A stretch of DNA of 64,000 nt. It comes from Sparassis latifolia (taxonomy: Eukaryota; Basidiomycota; Agaricomycetes; Polyporales; Sparassidaceae). Location: positions 2,666,001-2,730,000 of the forward strand of contig CM031558.1 in assembly GCA_018466975.1 (NCBI GenBank), read 5' to 3'. This document shows, in pieces, positions 20,786 through 33,500 of the stretch. The notes under the pieces were generated by a model that was not told the DNA's origin, did not search any database, and saw only the letters and a list, made by a program, of their open reading frames with translations. A program made the translations under genes and the position numbers. Within the stretch, counting starts at the first letter, position 1, and the number at the start of each line of letters is the position of its first letter.

Positions 20786-23700
20786 TCACCCCTCGTCGGG
20801 AGGCCGCGACGAGTTCATCTGGTTGCCCGATCCGCTCACATTCGTAATATACGTGCCCCAATCGTCCCATCTGCACGTATAACAGAGTGAGCACCCGACT
20901 AAGAGGCTTTCGCGGGACACTTACTCGAACCCGCTGGGAGCCGACGACCACATCGCGAGCGTGTTGTCGGGATAAGACCGGCCATTCGGCATGGATGCCA
21001 TTGGATCCATGTCGTGCATGCCGGACGCGGCAACATGCGAGCGGTAATCTTGCGGCGCTGGGGAGAGCGGTGCTTGCAGTGCCGAGAACATTTGGTCGTA
21101 AACGCTATTTGGCTGCATCGCGAACATCGATGCAATGGCGGGATCAAGTGACGTGTCCATAGGTGGGACGCCTATAGCACTTGTTGAAGACCCCGCCTCT
21201 AAACTGGTGGGCATGCTCGACATCCTCGTACTAGTCGAAGCGGCGTTGTACCAGCCATTATTCATAGGCATTATTGAGTTGGTATTGCTGGGCGCATTGC
21301 ACCCCGGATGCAATGGCAGCCGGCCCAGTTCGTCACTGTGGATAGGAAGATCGAACGGAGTCGTATTCACCGCGTTTGAGGACATCATGTTGACACCTGG
21401 TGGTAATGGCACCGTTGGTCGTGACCCTTGCGTGAACATGGGGGACGCTGCGGAGGTTGCCGATGTTGCATCCCTTGATACTCGTTTTGAACCAGCAATG
21501 GTCCGCTGGGCTGTATCCACGGTGGATGAGGTTGCCGGTGACGGGGCTGAAGAAACTGATATCGGACTATCCGCGTCTCGTTCCCGCTTATAAGTCGGAG
21601 GTGTAGGTTGGGGGAGTGGTAAATCCCCGACGGTGGCTAGCTCATATAGAATATCCCTGAACAAATATCGTCAACGCGCATAATACATCTGGTCAAAGTG
21701 GTGACTGCGTACCATAACCGGCCGGCGGTGTGCCAACTACCAAAAAACATTCAGCGGATCTGGCAAATGTCATCAGCACGATTACATACCGCGGCTCGAG
21801 CACCTTCAGCATTTTCATGCACTTGTGCACGTCGGCCATCTCCTTCTCGGGATCGGTCATGATCCCGGAGCGTTTTCCGCCCCATATATTGAGCAGCAGT
21901 ACGATGCCAGCCTTGAAGACAGCCATCTGTAACAACAGGCGCCAGACGCCGGGTAAGCTTGGTAGACCACTTCGGTGCTTGGCAGGTCCAGACAGACCTG
22001 GTTAGCGAACATTACCATTCCAGTACGTTGGTACTGTATATCCAGCACGTGCGTACAAGACCGTGCTGCGTTCGTACAGATGGCTAGCGAAGGGAACGAT
22101 AGCGGCGAGGGCTTGCGTGGCGTCGGGATGAAGGGTCGATGAACGACAATTTGCAGCTGGTAGTAGCTCGCATAGAGGTGCGCAGACTGGTTGAGGAACG
22201 TGATGTTCTCGCGGTTCGGGTCCCAGCGCACTTTTTCACTGTTGTCAAACTATCACCTCGCATGATAGCTGTAATTATATACGTACGATGATCCGGGACG
22301 GAATCGATCCATTTGTTGAGCGCAGAATCCAGCTCGGCAACAATATGCTGCTCCCATTGCTGCCCTACAAATCCTAGCAATGCCTTCGATTTATTAATCG
22401 AGTACTGCAATCCATTAGGTCAGTATCTCGTCATCGCATCCGACAGGATGCATCTAACTCACAATCGTGCGTAAAGCAAATGCAAGGATCTGATTTAGTC
22501 TGAGCAGGCAGTTAAAGAAAGTTATTCTCGAAGGCTTGTCTGCAGGTTGCTTGAAGGCCTGTTTTGGATCAGAATTCATCCAATACTCATCATCGCACTC
22601 CAGTGGCAGATCAAGATCGAAACTATATAAGGACTGAATAAGCGCTGTGGCGACGGATAGAATACCCACAAGAGGTACTCACTCTTCGTCTTGGATCGCG
22701 CATGGTCGACCAAGGTTCATGCTTATTGTTCTGTCCATGGAGACGAGGACCCTGAGACACTCGGGTAAGACGGAACAGGACCAACGATGTACCGAAGAAA
22801 ATTTACCAAAATGCGCGCTTCCACAATTCCTCGTCCACTGTTGGCGTAGGATTATAGACCTTGCGACGATGGGCGCCTACATCTTGTGCCAACCGTATGC
22901 CGACGCCAATCATCGTCCAGCATGCTTGTGGAGCAGATGTGCCTTGGAGGAATATGGCCGCAAGCTAGTGAGATAGTGTTAGTCAGCCGAAAGAGATAAC
23001 AGAAATAGTTCTGACAGCATAAATTTGGAGGTCATACAGACGAGGTGGGGCAAGCAGAGACTTCCTGATCATTTGCACTTGCTGAAACCACTTCCAACCT
23101 GCTGAATGCGTCTCGTCCTTGTAGTCCGCCAAAAAGACACGGGGATCACTGCTAAACCGAGCACCAATCGCGCACACGAGCAGCACTGTAGAGCCAAACC
23201 CCTCATCGGTCAAGTGGAGGCCGTTTTTGATTCCTTCCTCGAAGTTAGGGCGGTGCAGAAGTGGTGCATACTCGTTGACGTTAACGAAGTAGTGCTCGAT
23301 GAGCTTGGTCATAAGCTCTTGCCCTGGAAAATCTTTATATGGACACGGTTCGTCCTTTATTGACGAGGACCACTGTACGGAAGGCATTTCAATCAACACT
23401 GATCAACGGTTGAATTAAAAAACAAACAGGATGCAGAGTCCAATACTGTGGACGATTGTGCAGCAGGCCGGGGTGGCTCGCTGGGCCGAGCCTCGCGTGG
23501 GTGTCCACGCCAGTGTACTCGTGCTTGAGGTCCATCGCGGTCTGAATGAACATGATACTACTCGACTTTCCGAAGAAGCGCATCTGCGCTTTATTGAGCG
23601 ACATGCGGCCAAAGCTCTGCCGGATATTATGCGTAATCAGCGTCTCGTCGTCGCTGGGGTCCAGGTCTTCTGCGGTTGCAGGACTGGCGGGATCGGGCAG

Positions 23701-24406
23701 CGTCGATGTTGAGGCGGGCATGACAGTTGTTGGGGGTGTTGTCTTATATGGTACCTTGCAGTTTTTGTCGTTCATGACCCTCTCGGTGAGCCATGCTTCC
23801 TTGTCAAAATGCCCGCCTAATTCTTGCGTGAAGTCGGCATCGGGGCACAGCTGGGAGGACAGTACGACCTCAGCTGAATAAGGACCCAGCGGCACGCGCG
23901 AGCCTACCTTCTTCAACAGCTTCTCCATTTTCTCCAGCCTCATCTCAAGGCTCTCGACGTACCTAGCACAAGACATCGATGAACCGATGCTCCCCATAAT
24001 CCGCAGCAGACCACTCACCCCTTGGGTGGGCCGCGTTTCTGACGCCGCACGCAAGAGAAAAACCCGTCAGGTAAATCCAGAGCGTCCCGGAAATGACGCA
24101 CCTTCGCAGCCTCCATGTACGTGCACTCATAATTGTACGTTACGCAGTTCGAGCACCGATTGTTGGGCATCTGGCTGCCATCGCCTTCGCGGAACCATGA
24201 CCGGTAAGTCGCTGCGGAACACCCCAGCGCAGGACCACGGTACTCACAGCGAACTGCAGCAGCACCCAATTAGCCACCGCTTACGCGAAAACCAGAAGGA
24301 GATACGCACTCTTCTTCCGGCGGCATACATCGCACGCGCGCTGCACCCTCCTCTTCTTCCCCTGATTTAGGTTCTCGTTTTCGTTATCCTCGTCTTGCGA
24401 AGACAT
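20786..24406 (-). CDS. Zn2Cys6 fungal-specific transcription factor
   Basis: Fifteen exons on the minus strand run from ATG 24406-24404 to TGA 20788-20786 and encode about 935 residues. The zinc cluster has six cysteines spaced CxxC-x6-C-x9-CxxC-x6-C at residues 25, 28, 35, 45, 48 and 55, followed by the linker KRGPPKGYVE and a dimerisation coiled coil. The middle is the fungal-specific TF domain (LIEHYFVNVNEYAPLLHRP, then PQACWTMIGVGIRLAQDVGAHR). The C-terminus is Ser/Pro/Met-rich and ends with WDDWGTYI. Exon boundaries are 24310, 24253-24248, 24184-24102, 24038-24019, 23962-23428, 23372-23016, 22964-22807, 22751-22683, 22622-22463, 22404-22287, 22230-21998, 21926-21790, 21736-21719, 21656-20925, 20870-20786. 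Exon 2 has 6 nt and exon 13 has 18 nt. The target genes are unknown. Confidence 0.9.
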
Positions 24407-25243
24407 GCAAAGATCAGGACACGCGAAGGAGGGCTGCGTTTACTGGGCGTATGGTTTGGCTTGATGAACGGGCTTCAGGAGCGGAGGAAAGGCAGTGAAG
24501 CTCGGCTGCTGTGAACGTCGCCCATCGGCTGGTGGCGTATGTAAACGGTCACGTGCAAGATCGATCAGATGAACTCCACCTTGCCAGTAAAACCGCAGAG
24601 TCGTACTCAACTTCCTCCTCACTGGTACTTACTGGAAACCACCGAACTGTGATGGTAGGTCACACAAATGCGGCAGCGATTTAGGATTCAAAACATATCT
24701 CTGGCGCGTCGGACGAGCTATCTCGACGGAAGCGCCCTTCATTCATATGTCATTTATGTGTTTGGCCGGCACAAACAAACCCATAACAGGTAGGTAGGAA
24801 ATTTGCCGCCCGGACCGGGCGTTCTGGGCTCTGCTCCGAGCCTCCCCTCTTCTTCAAGTGGATATTCAAAACTTTCGCAAGTATTGGTCATTGATTGTGT
24901 TGGTTCTCACAGCAGCGGTGAGTTTCTGCATCGGAAACGAAGTGTTTGCGAAATTTGCCGGGTCACGCGGTCACGAGCTATTTGCCCCGGCCAAATAACG
25001 CGACCTCGCGCATATTTTCTGATCCGCGAAGTGTTCGCCAATCCTGTCTTCTTGGCCCCGGAAACTTTGGCGCCGGTCGCAGTGGAACCCACTCTGCACT
25101 AGAGTGTATTTGCAACAATTTTCTGGGCACCGAGAAAGGGAATTTTTGGCTAACCCTGCCTTCTGATTGGGCCAGGAAACTTCGGCGCCGGTTGTAGCCC
25201 TCCATGTGCACAAAATTTCTCCCTCCTTCGTCAGCAGCGCACC
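24407..25243. other. Gene-free flank with an imperfect internal repeat
   Basis: The first part is the promoter of the Zn2Cys6 gene. A 27-base unit near 25050-25076 recurs with changes near 25164-25190 (both end CGGCGCCGGT after a GGAAACTT core). No gene was recognised. Confidence 0.5.
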
Positions 25244-25685
25244 AGGACCCCTGACTATAGGTGGAGAGGCCTGATGACTTATCCGGACGAAATTTGGGAT
25301 TTTTGAGGCCTTAGGCCTGATCTCATCCGGACGTCAGAGGGCCCTGAAGGCCTCCGGAGGTGATCTCATGTCCGGCAGTTCCTACAGCTTTCGGCGAAGG
25401 CCTGATCCTCAGCCGGCCATCCACGCCCCGGAAGCCGACAAGCGCCGACCTCGAGCCGGCGGCGGAGCCGCCGCCTCTCAGAAGCGCCCATGGGCCTGCA
25501 CAGGATGGCATAGGCCGTCGGTGGCCGAAAAGCCTGATGCGGTACCCGGACAGGAACCCAAAAATTGGACGAAGGTCTGATCTCATCCGGAAGTATGGGC
25601 CAAAAAATCACAAAATTTCTCCGGATGTTTGGGGCTGATTTTCGGAATTTTGGATCAGGCCTCTCGACCTATTGTCAGGGGTCCT
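25244..25685. mobile_element. MITE, hAT-like, with 8-bp target-site duplication
   Basis: The left end AGGACCCCTGACTATAGGTGG and the inverted right end AGGACCCCTGACAATAGGTCG match over about 32 bases with two differences. AGCGCACC stands immediately outside both ends (25236-25243 and 25686-25693), a perfect 8-bp target duplication as made by hAT-family transposases. Inside are several copies of a CTGATCTCATCCGG motif near the ends and a GC-rich centre. There is no transposase, so this 442-bp element depends on one elsewhere. Confidence 0.88.
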
Positions 25686-25818
25686 AGCGCACCACGAGGA
25701 TAAGCAGTTGTCGCGCGGCGCCTGAAGATTCACCCCCGTCACGTCTAATCATTAATCTCCGTGAGCGTCGGCTGCGATCACCGCTGTCGGTTAGCACAAG
25801 CGTGCAGCCCAAGGGCTT

Positions 25819-25955
25819 GAGCGATCCAATGGAATTCTATACAGTTATCTGACTACGTGCTTCGACCGGTTGCGCTACAAACAATAGGATACAGATAATT
25901 TGAAGTACAATTTTGGTGCAGCCAACGGGGGACAAGGTGGCTGCTGCTGATACAT
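25819..25955. repeat. Direct repeat, copy A
   Basis: This stretch (GCGATCCAATGGAATTCTAT ... GCGCTACAAACAATAGGATA ... GCTGATACA) is repeated with changes at 27108-27284 in the same orientation. Confidence 0.7.
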
Positions 25956-27107
25956 GCATGCTTTATGGCACTCGATTTGTTTCTGGCGCAGGATTGGTGG
26001 GCGGGACGGATTCTTGTTGGTGCTCGATGGAGCTCGTAGCATACATGCTATCGGTAGTGCTCTATGCTGCTCATTTTGGTGCATCATCTGTGGTTAACAG
26101 TGTCAAGAGACAAACCGAGAGCGGCAGAGAGTCTCTCTCTCATTCGATCGTCCTCGCATTCACTCGATCAAAATCTAGAGAACGGTCAAAGTTCCAAGCA
26201 AGTGCGAGGCACATCAAGACACTCAGTTTCCCTCGTCCTCCCTCTTAGCGCCTCATGTCAATTTTAACTGGGCCTCACCACATCCTCTGATGCAAGATCA
26301 GACTACGCACACTTATTCTACACTATGGTATTCCCGCTACCTCTGGTAGTGGGTCTTGGCGGATCTTTCGTCACACAGGTGCCCCGCCAAAAAATGTCAG
26401 TTTTGTCCTGCTCTCGTTGTTAATTTTCGACGTACCGCAGTTTTGCTTAATGCCTCCATTCCGTTGTGTAGATCCGTCGGTGGAAAAATTGGCTCTGTCG
26501 TCTGGCACCCTCCCAACAAAAAGCACATCATCGCGAGATAATAAGTGTCCGAAGCGAAGCGAAGCTTCCAACCTTAGAACCTTAGTATACGTCTTGTATG
26601 TCCTGCCGAGTCCATCTCATGCTAGGTACTACGTCAAATATCATTGGCAATCTCCTCGTGTGCAACTTCACTCCTGCACCCCTTGTCTTCGTATCAGCAC
26701 CAGGTAGCGGGTCCTGCCGTGCTTGCACGGCGCTACAGCCTTATTATAGATAGGTCATCTATGTCAGAATCGTTATCGGGACTAACCTGAAGGCACAATA
26801 CAAGACAATACACGATAATGGTAACAACTTTCCGGCGCTAAAGGTGATGAAATCTCACACCCCGAAGGCATTTCGAACGGGCTATGGCATGTCGCTCAGC
26901 ATTATTTGAGAAACGAACACGCGGGGTGTGTTCCGCGCCAGCGAAAATGGGATAGGTCGTCGAGCTCCGAAAGAGAGGTTTTACAGGGACACAAAGAAAT
27001 GTATGAGCCTCTCAAATACAGTGGCTGGAATTTCATCAAAAGAAGTCCGTGTCCCCGATTCTGATCTCGCACCCTCTTGCGCCAAGACGCGTGCGGCGCA
27101 AGTGGTC

Positions 27108-27284
27108 GAACGATCCAAAGGAAGTCTATACAGCCATCCGACTACGTATACGGGCTTCGCCCAGGTGCGCTACAAACGATAGAATACAGATAATTATAAG
27201 CACGGTTTTGGCGCAGCCAACGTTCTGCGGGGCGACAAGGACGAAGAGAGAGAGGGGCGAGCGACAAGGCGGTGCTGATACAAG
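27108..27284. repeat. Direct repeat, copy B
   Basis: Second copy of the repeat at 25819-25955, carrying small insertions. It lies just downstream of the C2H2 factor gene, so the repeat may be a copied 3' flank of that gene. Confidence 0.7.
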
Positions 27285-27440
27285 CGAAGGTCGGAGAGCG
27301 CCTAGCTACAGGCGAAGGAGAACGACGGGTTACAACGAGTTGCGGTGGCGAGCATTAAATATCGAGTCAGGTGCAGGGAGGGCTTCGAGCTTCAGGACAT
27401 GTCCTCCGATTTGGCGCGCGATTTTTTGGAGAGATGACGC

Positions 27441-28536
27441 TTACTGAGGAAGATACGCGTCGCGGGCATCGTATGGCGGAGGGGGGATGCAGTTGGGGTC
27501 AATCAGGCACGTCCCCTTCTCAAGGTGGTACTTCAACCCATTCGGGTTCAAGTACGACTGCGAGAACCATCGAACCATCTCAGCCATCGCGTAACACATC
27601 ACACGGCGGCAGAATACACGCACCTTCAAGCAGCCTGGATGCTACACAGAAACACCACGTGTCAGTACGCGCGACACACCGCACACGAGACGGACACTCG
27701 CCGGACACTTGTACATCTTCTCGCGGTCGCGCCGCTTGGAGGGCGACAGGCGTTCCGCGCGGCGCGCCTTGCGCTCCATCGCGGTGAGCAGGCGCGCGCG
27801 GGGCCGGCCCGCGTGCAGCGCGTCTCGGTGCTGGAGGCTCCTGCGCGCCTCGGGCGCGTCGTACTCCGGCGTGGTGTACCCGGACGTCGCGTCCGCGTCC
27901 CCCGGTGCGGAGAGGAGAGCTGGGGGCAGACACATGGGCTCGTTCCTGACGGGGGACGAGGCGGAGGAGCTGGAGTACTCCGGGGAGTGGTGGCGGGCGA
28001 GGACGTCGCGGTAGGTGGACTCGGCCTGCACGAGCGAGTAGGACGCATCTAGCGGCTCGAGAAGCGCGTCGAGGGCGTCCTTGTACGACGGCGGATCGGG
28101 CTGGGGGTAGCTGAGGACGACGCTGGAGCCGAGGGACGGGGGAGACGGCGAGCGGGAGCGAGAGGAGGAGGCGGAGGGCGGGGACAGGCCCGGGTAGACG
28201 GGCTGGCCCTCGGCATTAAATACTACGATATGCTGTTCTTCAAAATGGTCGAGGAGCGCATGCAAGTCTGGCAGGGGGAGCCCACAGCAGGCGAAATTGG
28301 TGCACTGTGCGGTGCGAGTGAGCACAAAATAGATGATCCGGTGGATAAACGCAGACGCACGTAATCATTTTCGAGGGAGTCGTCGGAGCCGCTGGAACTG
28401 TCGGGGCCACAAGAGAGCGGGGATGAGATGGGAGACTTGGGGAAAAACCAAGACGGCCTGATGGGACGGGATGAAACGGTGAGCATACGCGGAGGAGGAC
28501 GAGGGAGACGTACTCGAAGGAGTCGTGGCCGTTCAT
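27441..28536 (-). CDS. C2H2 zinc-finger protein, SFP1-like
   Basis: Exons 28536-28510, 28435-28361, 28304-27702, 27641-27624 and 27557-27441 give 279 residues. The first finger reads CTNFACCG ... LHALLDHFEEQH (CxxxxC-x12-H-x4-H type). A Ser/Pro-rich middle follows, then a second finger KCPHPGCLKSYLNPNGLKYHLEKGTC (C2HC). The paired finger layout and NPNGLKYH match fungal Sfp1-type regulators; in yeast Sfp1 controls ribosome-biogenesis genes, but its role here is inferred. Exon 4 is an 18-nt micro-exon that carries the second finger's second cysteine. The intron before it starts GCGAGT and appears to be a GC-AG intron, since no GT donor keeps frame. Confidence 0.82.
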
Positions 28537-29580
28537 TGGGAGGAGGAGAGAATGTGACGGGGTGAAAGGACGGCGCGCGATTAATGATAGTGACGTGAAA
28601 TATACTGCGGCAGGCCATCGTCGAACACTCGCAGGCGTTCTAGACGAGGAGCGACCAATAAGGCAGAGAACTCGCCTCAGTCCAGAAACGGGCGACGCGA
28701 ACTGACCTGCGCAGGCGCAGATCGGCTCGTTGACGTTGCTTGCGGTACCGCCGCCCTGGCGTAGCGCCTAATCGGTACCCAGGCCGACGGCGGCCCACCC
28801 AAGAGCTGCCTCCGAGGAGCTCGACTCTTCGCCGCCAACAAGGCTCCGCGGCCCCGGCTCTCCCCCCTGAGCTCATTCGAGCCACGCACCAGGTCGTCGT
28901 CCAGTATTCTTCGTCGCTGAGGCAGAACTGAGTACACCCAATACCTGGACGGGATGAACGCTTCGATTTTCATGCGACTTAGCTCACGGAAGATCCGCCA
29001 GCGGGAGTTGCTCCAACTCCAACAGCCCCACCCGTCCACGAAGCTTGCGCCGGAAGGTGTGGACAGCGGACGTTGCCGATCCTATCAGGTCTCGGGGTCA
29101 GCAGTGCCTGAGTCGATGAGCCAATAGCAGCCCGTTCACCTCGCCCAATCGCAATCCGCGAGCAAAGTCATGCGGATCCACGATCACGTGCACCGCGCTC
29201 TGGGCCAATGGCCGTTCTCTCCGCGGAAAGTCCGCATGCCTGCTACCTGATCGCGAGAGTCTAGAGAAAACAGCCAAGGAGTCAGCGCTGACTCCAGCTC
29301 AAGGTGCTATGTGCGTGGTACGATCGATGAGATCTGCGACATTGTACTAAGTGGAGGATCGCAGTAATTAGCACGACTGATCTTCCCGTTGCAGCCAAAT
29401 GATCGCGTACACTTAACTCACGGCCTCACACAACGTCGCTTATTTTTTTTTGGTAATGAATGTACATGTTCATCGCCAGTATTTGTCTTGAATTTTCACG
29501 ATGAATTGTCCTAATTTCGCCATGCCGGCGGAAGTCGTCCCTGTATACGTCGACATTACTATTCGAAGTGCAACTTGGAG
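28537..29580. other. Gene-free stretch
   Basis: The GC-rich first part is the promoter side of the C2H2 factor gene. No further feature was recognised. Confidence 0.5.
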
Positions 29581-30550
29581 CGGAAGTGCACTGGACCCAG
29601 CTGCCTCTCCAATATCAATGATGGTGAGTGGGGATAAGGCGGGAAACGGAGTTCAATTGCTAGTGCCGGCCTGTAATTATTAAGGCCTCAGTCAGCATAC
29701 AAAACCGAACCTGTGATGCTAACCTTCGTCTGGAGTAGAGTCCAGGGCTCCTGCGGAGCTATATGCATCATGAGATACTAGGCAGTGAAGTCGCAGTCCA
29801 CAAAAATCTGGGCATACGAGACTTCTGGCCTTGGGATGCGACGGACTAGAGCTGTCCTCTGAGCTCTGGGATGACGACAATTGCGTTAGGTCCTACACTT
29901 CCATTACGCGCGCGAACCCACAGTCGGGGTCCGTAGTACCATCATCGCATACGCCGCCAGACGCGTCCTGCAGTGGGAACTGGGACACGGGAGTGGTGTC
30001 CACCAACTGTAGACCTAAGCAGCCCAAATCCCCGACAACAAACTTGGAACGAAAAGAGCGCAGGAGCTAGCTGCCTCCTCAACATCAACGATGTTGAACG
30101 CAAGGCCGAAGAGGAAGTGCAGCCGCCAGTGGAGTTCCACACGGCCTCACCGGACAACGCGACGAAAACCCTGCTCCACGTACATGATCAGGCGCCCAGT
30201 CATCGCACCCAAATGGAACGTGTGCTAACCTTTCTCTGGAATTCGAGCTGTAGAGTCCAGGGCTAAGTAAGACTCATGAGATATTCGAGGAAAGTCGCCG
30301 TCCACAAAATCTGGGCATACGAGACTGACACTGGCTCCTACTCAGGCTGGAAAAGATGGGCTGTTCTTCGGCGGACGAGAGCAGTGCTCTGAGTCGTTGG
30401 GATGACGGGTCATCGACAATGGCGCGAGGCCCGACGTCTCTATTACGCGCGCGACCCCGCACTTGGGGCCGGTAGCAGCGTGTCGCATACGCCGCCTGCA
30501 ACGGCAACTTGGATATGGGACTGATGTCCCCCATAGGCAACCCAAATCGA
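29581..30550. repeat. Diverged tandem duplication, two units of about 500 bp
   Basis: GTAGAGTCCAGGGCT at 29735 recurs at 30250, and after it long blocks match in order: CCACAAAAATCTGGGCATACGAGAC, then CTCTGAGCTCTGGGATGACG, ATTACGCGCGCG and CGCATACGCCGCC. Upstream blocks (AGCTGCCTC..AATATCAA/CAACATCAA) also pair. The two units are about 75-80% alike by eye. Neither has an obvious open frame. Confidence 0.75.
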
Positions 30551-33500
30551 AAAACAAATGGGGTGTTGGGAGCGTTTATAACCCTATCACACCGCGAAGA
30601 ATCCGTTTTCGTCTTCACGTTAGCGTTCGCCGTCGGAGCGCGTAGATTACAGAATGAACACGAGAAAATCTGTAGCGTCCAGTGATGGCCGCCCGAGACA
30701 CAGTCGTCTGATGCCACTCGCGTCCTGGTGAACAGCATGCGCTAACAGCGCGTGCGGCAGAAGCCAGACCTCGGCGCACCTGCGGGGCGACGGCGCATAA
30801 ATTGAGCGACAGGATTGGATGTGTTCGCGCAGTCGACTGCGATTCATGCGAACCTGCCTACCCCGGGAATCCTGATGTAAGCACTGACTCTTTCATGGCC
30901 CACTTCCATATCGATAAATTAAATTTTGGATTCCGGCGTGCTAACGGGATGTGCACGTCAGGTATGGGCAATACGTACCGCGCCCAACATGCATATTGAA
31001 TGACGGAAGGCGCACCATCACAGGATGGAATACGACAAGTGCTTGCTCAGCGGCCGGAAAGGACACCATCGAAGTCTGTGAATAGGACAATACGGCTGGT
31101 TCAATGTCATTGTCTTGGATCATGTTCAGGTCGAGCGCGCCAATGTGTGTCGCATAATGCACGCAGGCCATGTTACATCGCCATCGATGTTGGATAGCGG
31201 ATAGCATGCCTACTGTCATTCTGTGTCGAAGTGGATAGAGTCGCGGGTACTAGTCTGAAGATCTGACACTCCTAGATTGCTTGTCGTATACGGGACCTCA
31301 CGAATGCGTACGAAAGGAGACGCGGAAAGAGTTGCGCCAATTCGTGATCACCTTGGCGCTCGTCGGCGGAAGTAACGGGGCATCGCGAACGTATACGCAT
31401 CTTCATTCTCTGTGCACGTCGAAACGCTCAGGGCCCACTATCCCGCCGTATATTCGCAGGCAAGAATAGTCCGTGGCCGCAACAAGTCAGTTTGTAAATT
31501 GCGTCTGAACCAGCGAATGCAATCTCACTAGAGTCATATCCAGGCGCAGTGCGAATCCCGGGCTTACGCGCGGGATCTGGCAGGGCAGATTACCTCTGAT
31601 ATCGCTCGCAGCCGGACCACATCCTCAGATGCGCGTCGTACACGCCAAATCCCGACTAAGGACGTGCCCAACCGACAAGCCCACAGCCACCGATCGCCCA
31701 GTAGTAGCACCCTCAAGCACGTAACGAAAAGGATGCCCGCCCCGGTATCCTTCCGCCACGGACGGCCGCTCTGACCCTGCATTCTCCGACATATCACAGG
31801 GTGGTCGTAAGCCGTCGAAGGCGGCGCGCGTACTCCAGTCCTCGAGGGGGTTCGAGATGCTGCACACCCTGCTCACGCCGGCGCCAGCTTGCCGGAAGCG
31901 GTAGCGGCGGCCCCCCGCGGTGGAACCTCTGCGTACTCGTTGCCTACGCATGACGGGGAGTTCGATCATTGAGATACGGAAATTGTGGGACATGACGAGG
32001 TGGGCGGGCCTAGAGGCACCCTATCGTGCTTCGCAGCTTCGCGAGCCTCCAGAGGGTCCGGCAAATGCAGGGGGCATAGCGAGTGCCATGTAGGGTGCAG
32101 CAGAGAGAATGCCACTTAAGATACCACACAGAGAGATGGCTGTATGACGAAGCAGTTGCGCAGTACAACAACCTGGAAAGTACAGAGGTTTCCTTTTGTG
32201 AGCGACGCCGAGTCGTACATGGACCTGCCTACATCTTCGTAAGAAACCGTCTTCCTGACAGCAACAGAAGATAGAAACAACAAGTACTCGCATGGCCGAG
32301 CGGTCACAGCGTCGTCGGAAGGTCGCAGCATGTAGTCTTCCGTACGCAGACATTTCGCGCCTCAGGACGTTCGTGTCGGACACAGTAGTGCGCCGCTTCC
32401 GCCGTAAGCTGAGTTTAAGAGGCGACACCCGCCTTCCAGAAAAAAAGACTGATTGGCTCTTGATTGGCGCGTCCCGAGAACGATCCGAAACGGCGTTGTA
32501 ACCAACGGTGACCCGAGCATTGGAACTGCGCGGATGACTGGATGGGGGTCGGCGATGTAGCCGCGCTGCACTCGAGATTCCGCTTACAAGTCGCTCCGAT
32601 AGGTAAGAGGGCGTCGGAACATAGGCGTCTGCAGAATGCGTATCGATGTCGCCGACATGACTCAAAAGGCGTGCTGTGCGGCTTCCGGTCGTCCGCACTA
32701 CTGTGTGCAAACTAATTAGCGGGAAATTCGTGGTGACCACCTCGTCAAGTTGCTTCCGGTAAGTTGTACTTACCGCAGCGGTCACTGGATGCGTTGCGAG
32801 TGCGAGGAATGGCGCCTTAATGGACTGTCGATGGGGTGGGAATGGTAACGCTGGAAGGGGACCGTTTGTTCCGTTCCTGGATGTGTACGCGCCAGCTGTT
32901 CACAGCAGTTCCGGCATGAAATGTTGATATTTCACAGAGGATCGAACGGGAAGGTCATGAGACAATTCGGAAGGCCACGTAACCGCTAGCATGAGTACAC
33001 ATGATATGTCGGTTTGCACACGGCAAAATTGCATTAGGATTGGGCTCTTTTTGAATGGGACGATTACCGGCTCTTCAAGGACTAGTGAAGCTCGTCATTA
33101 CGTTGGTAGAAGAAACTGGGGAATGCACGAAGCGGTGTAGGTCCAACCAAGGTCCAACGATAAAATAACCGAATAATTTTACAAATTAGGGCAGCACTTT
33201 ACCAAGTGTACCTTAAATTGAGCAGAATTCCAAACTATTTTCCCACACCTTTACTTTTATAGTGATTTCTTTTTTCTTCCGCGCAAGATCCTCAGGGCTA
33301 CACGTTTTGCATGCAGACTGCGCCGCTCTCGAAACATCCAATCGATCGCCAGTTCGCATTGGCCCACGGCGCAGCCGATGTGATCATCTCTCCAGGTGTC
33401 TGAGAAACGGCACGGAGGATATCACACAAAACACGGGATCGGGCGTGCGGGTCCCGGGCCGTGTATTTATCCTTTGAACGAGGAGGTCACGGTTGCGTTT

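Larger units (their letters stand above)
25686..27440. other. Gene-free stretch
   Basis: Apart from the direct repeat copies described separately, I see no coding exon, RNA gene or terminal repeat here. The last 150 bases are the 3' flank of the C2H2 factor gene. Confidence 0.5.

Noticed and set aside
27525..28052. 175-codon plus-strand frame rich in Arg and Gly
   Set aside because: Antisense of the well-supported C2H2 gene.
32021..32785. 254-codon minus-strand frame
   Set aside because: Arg/Ser/Thr/Ala-rich composition, no domain, no splice support and no start context; likely chance in a GC-balanced stretch.
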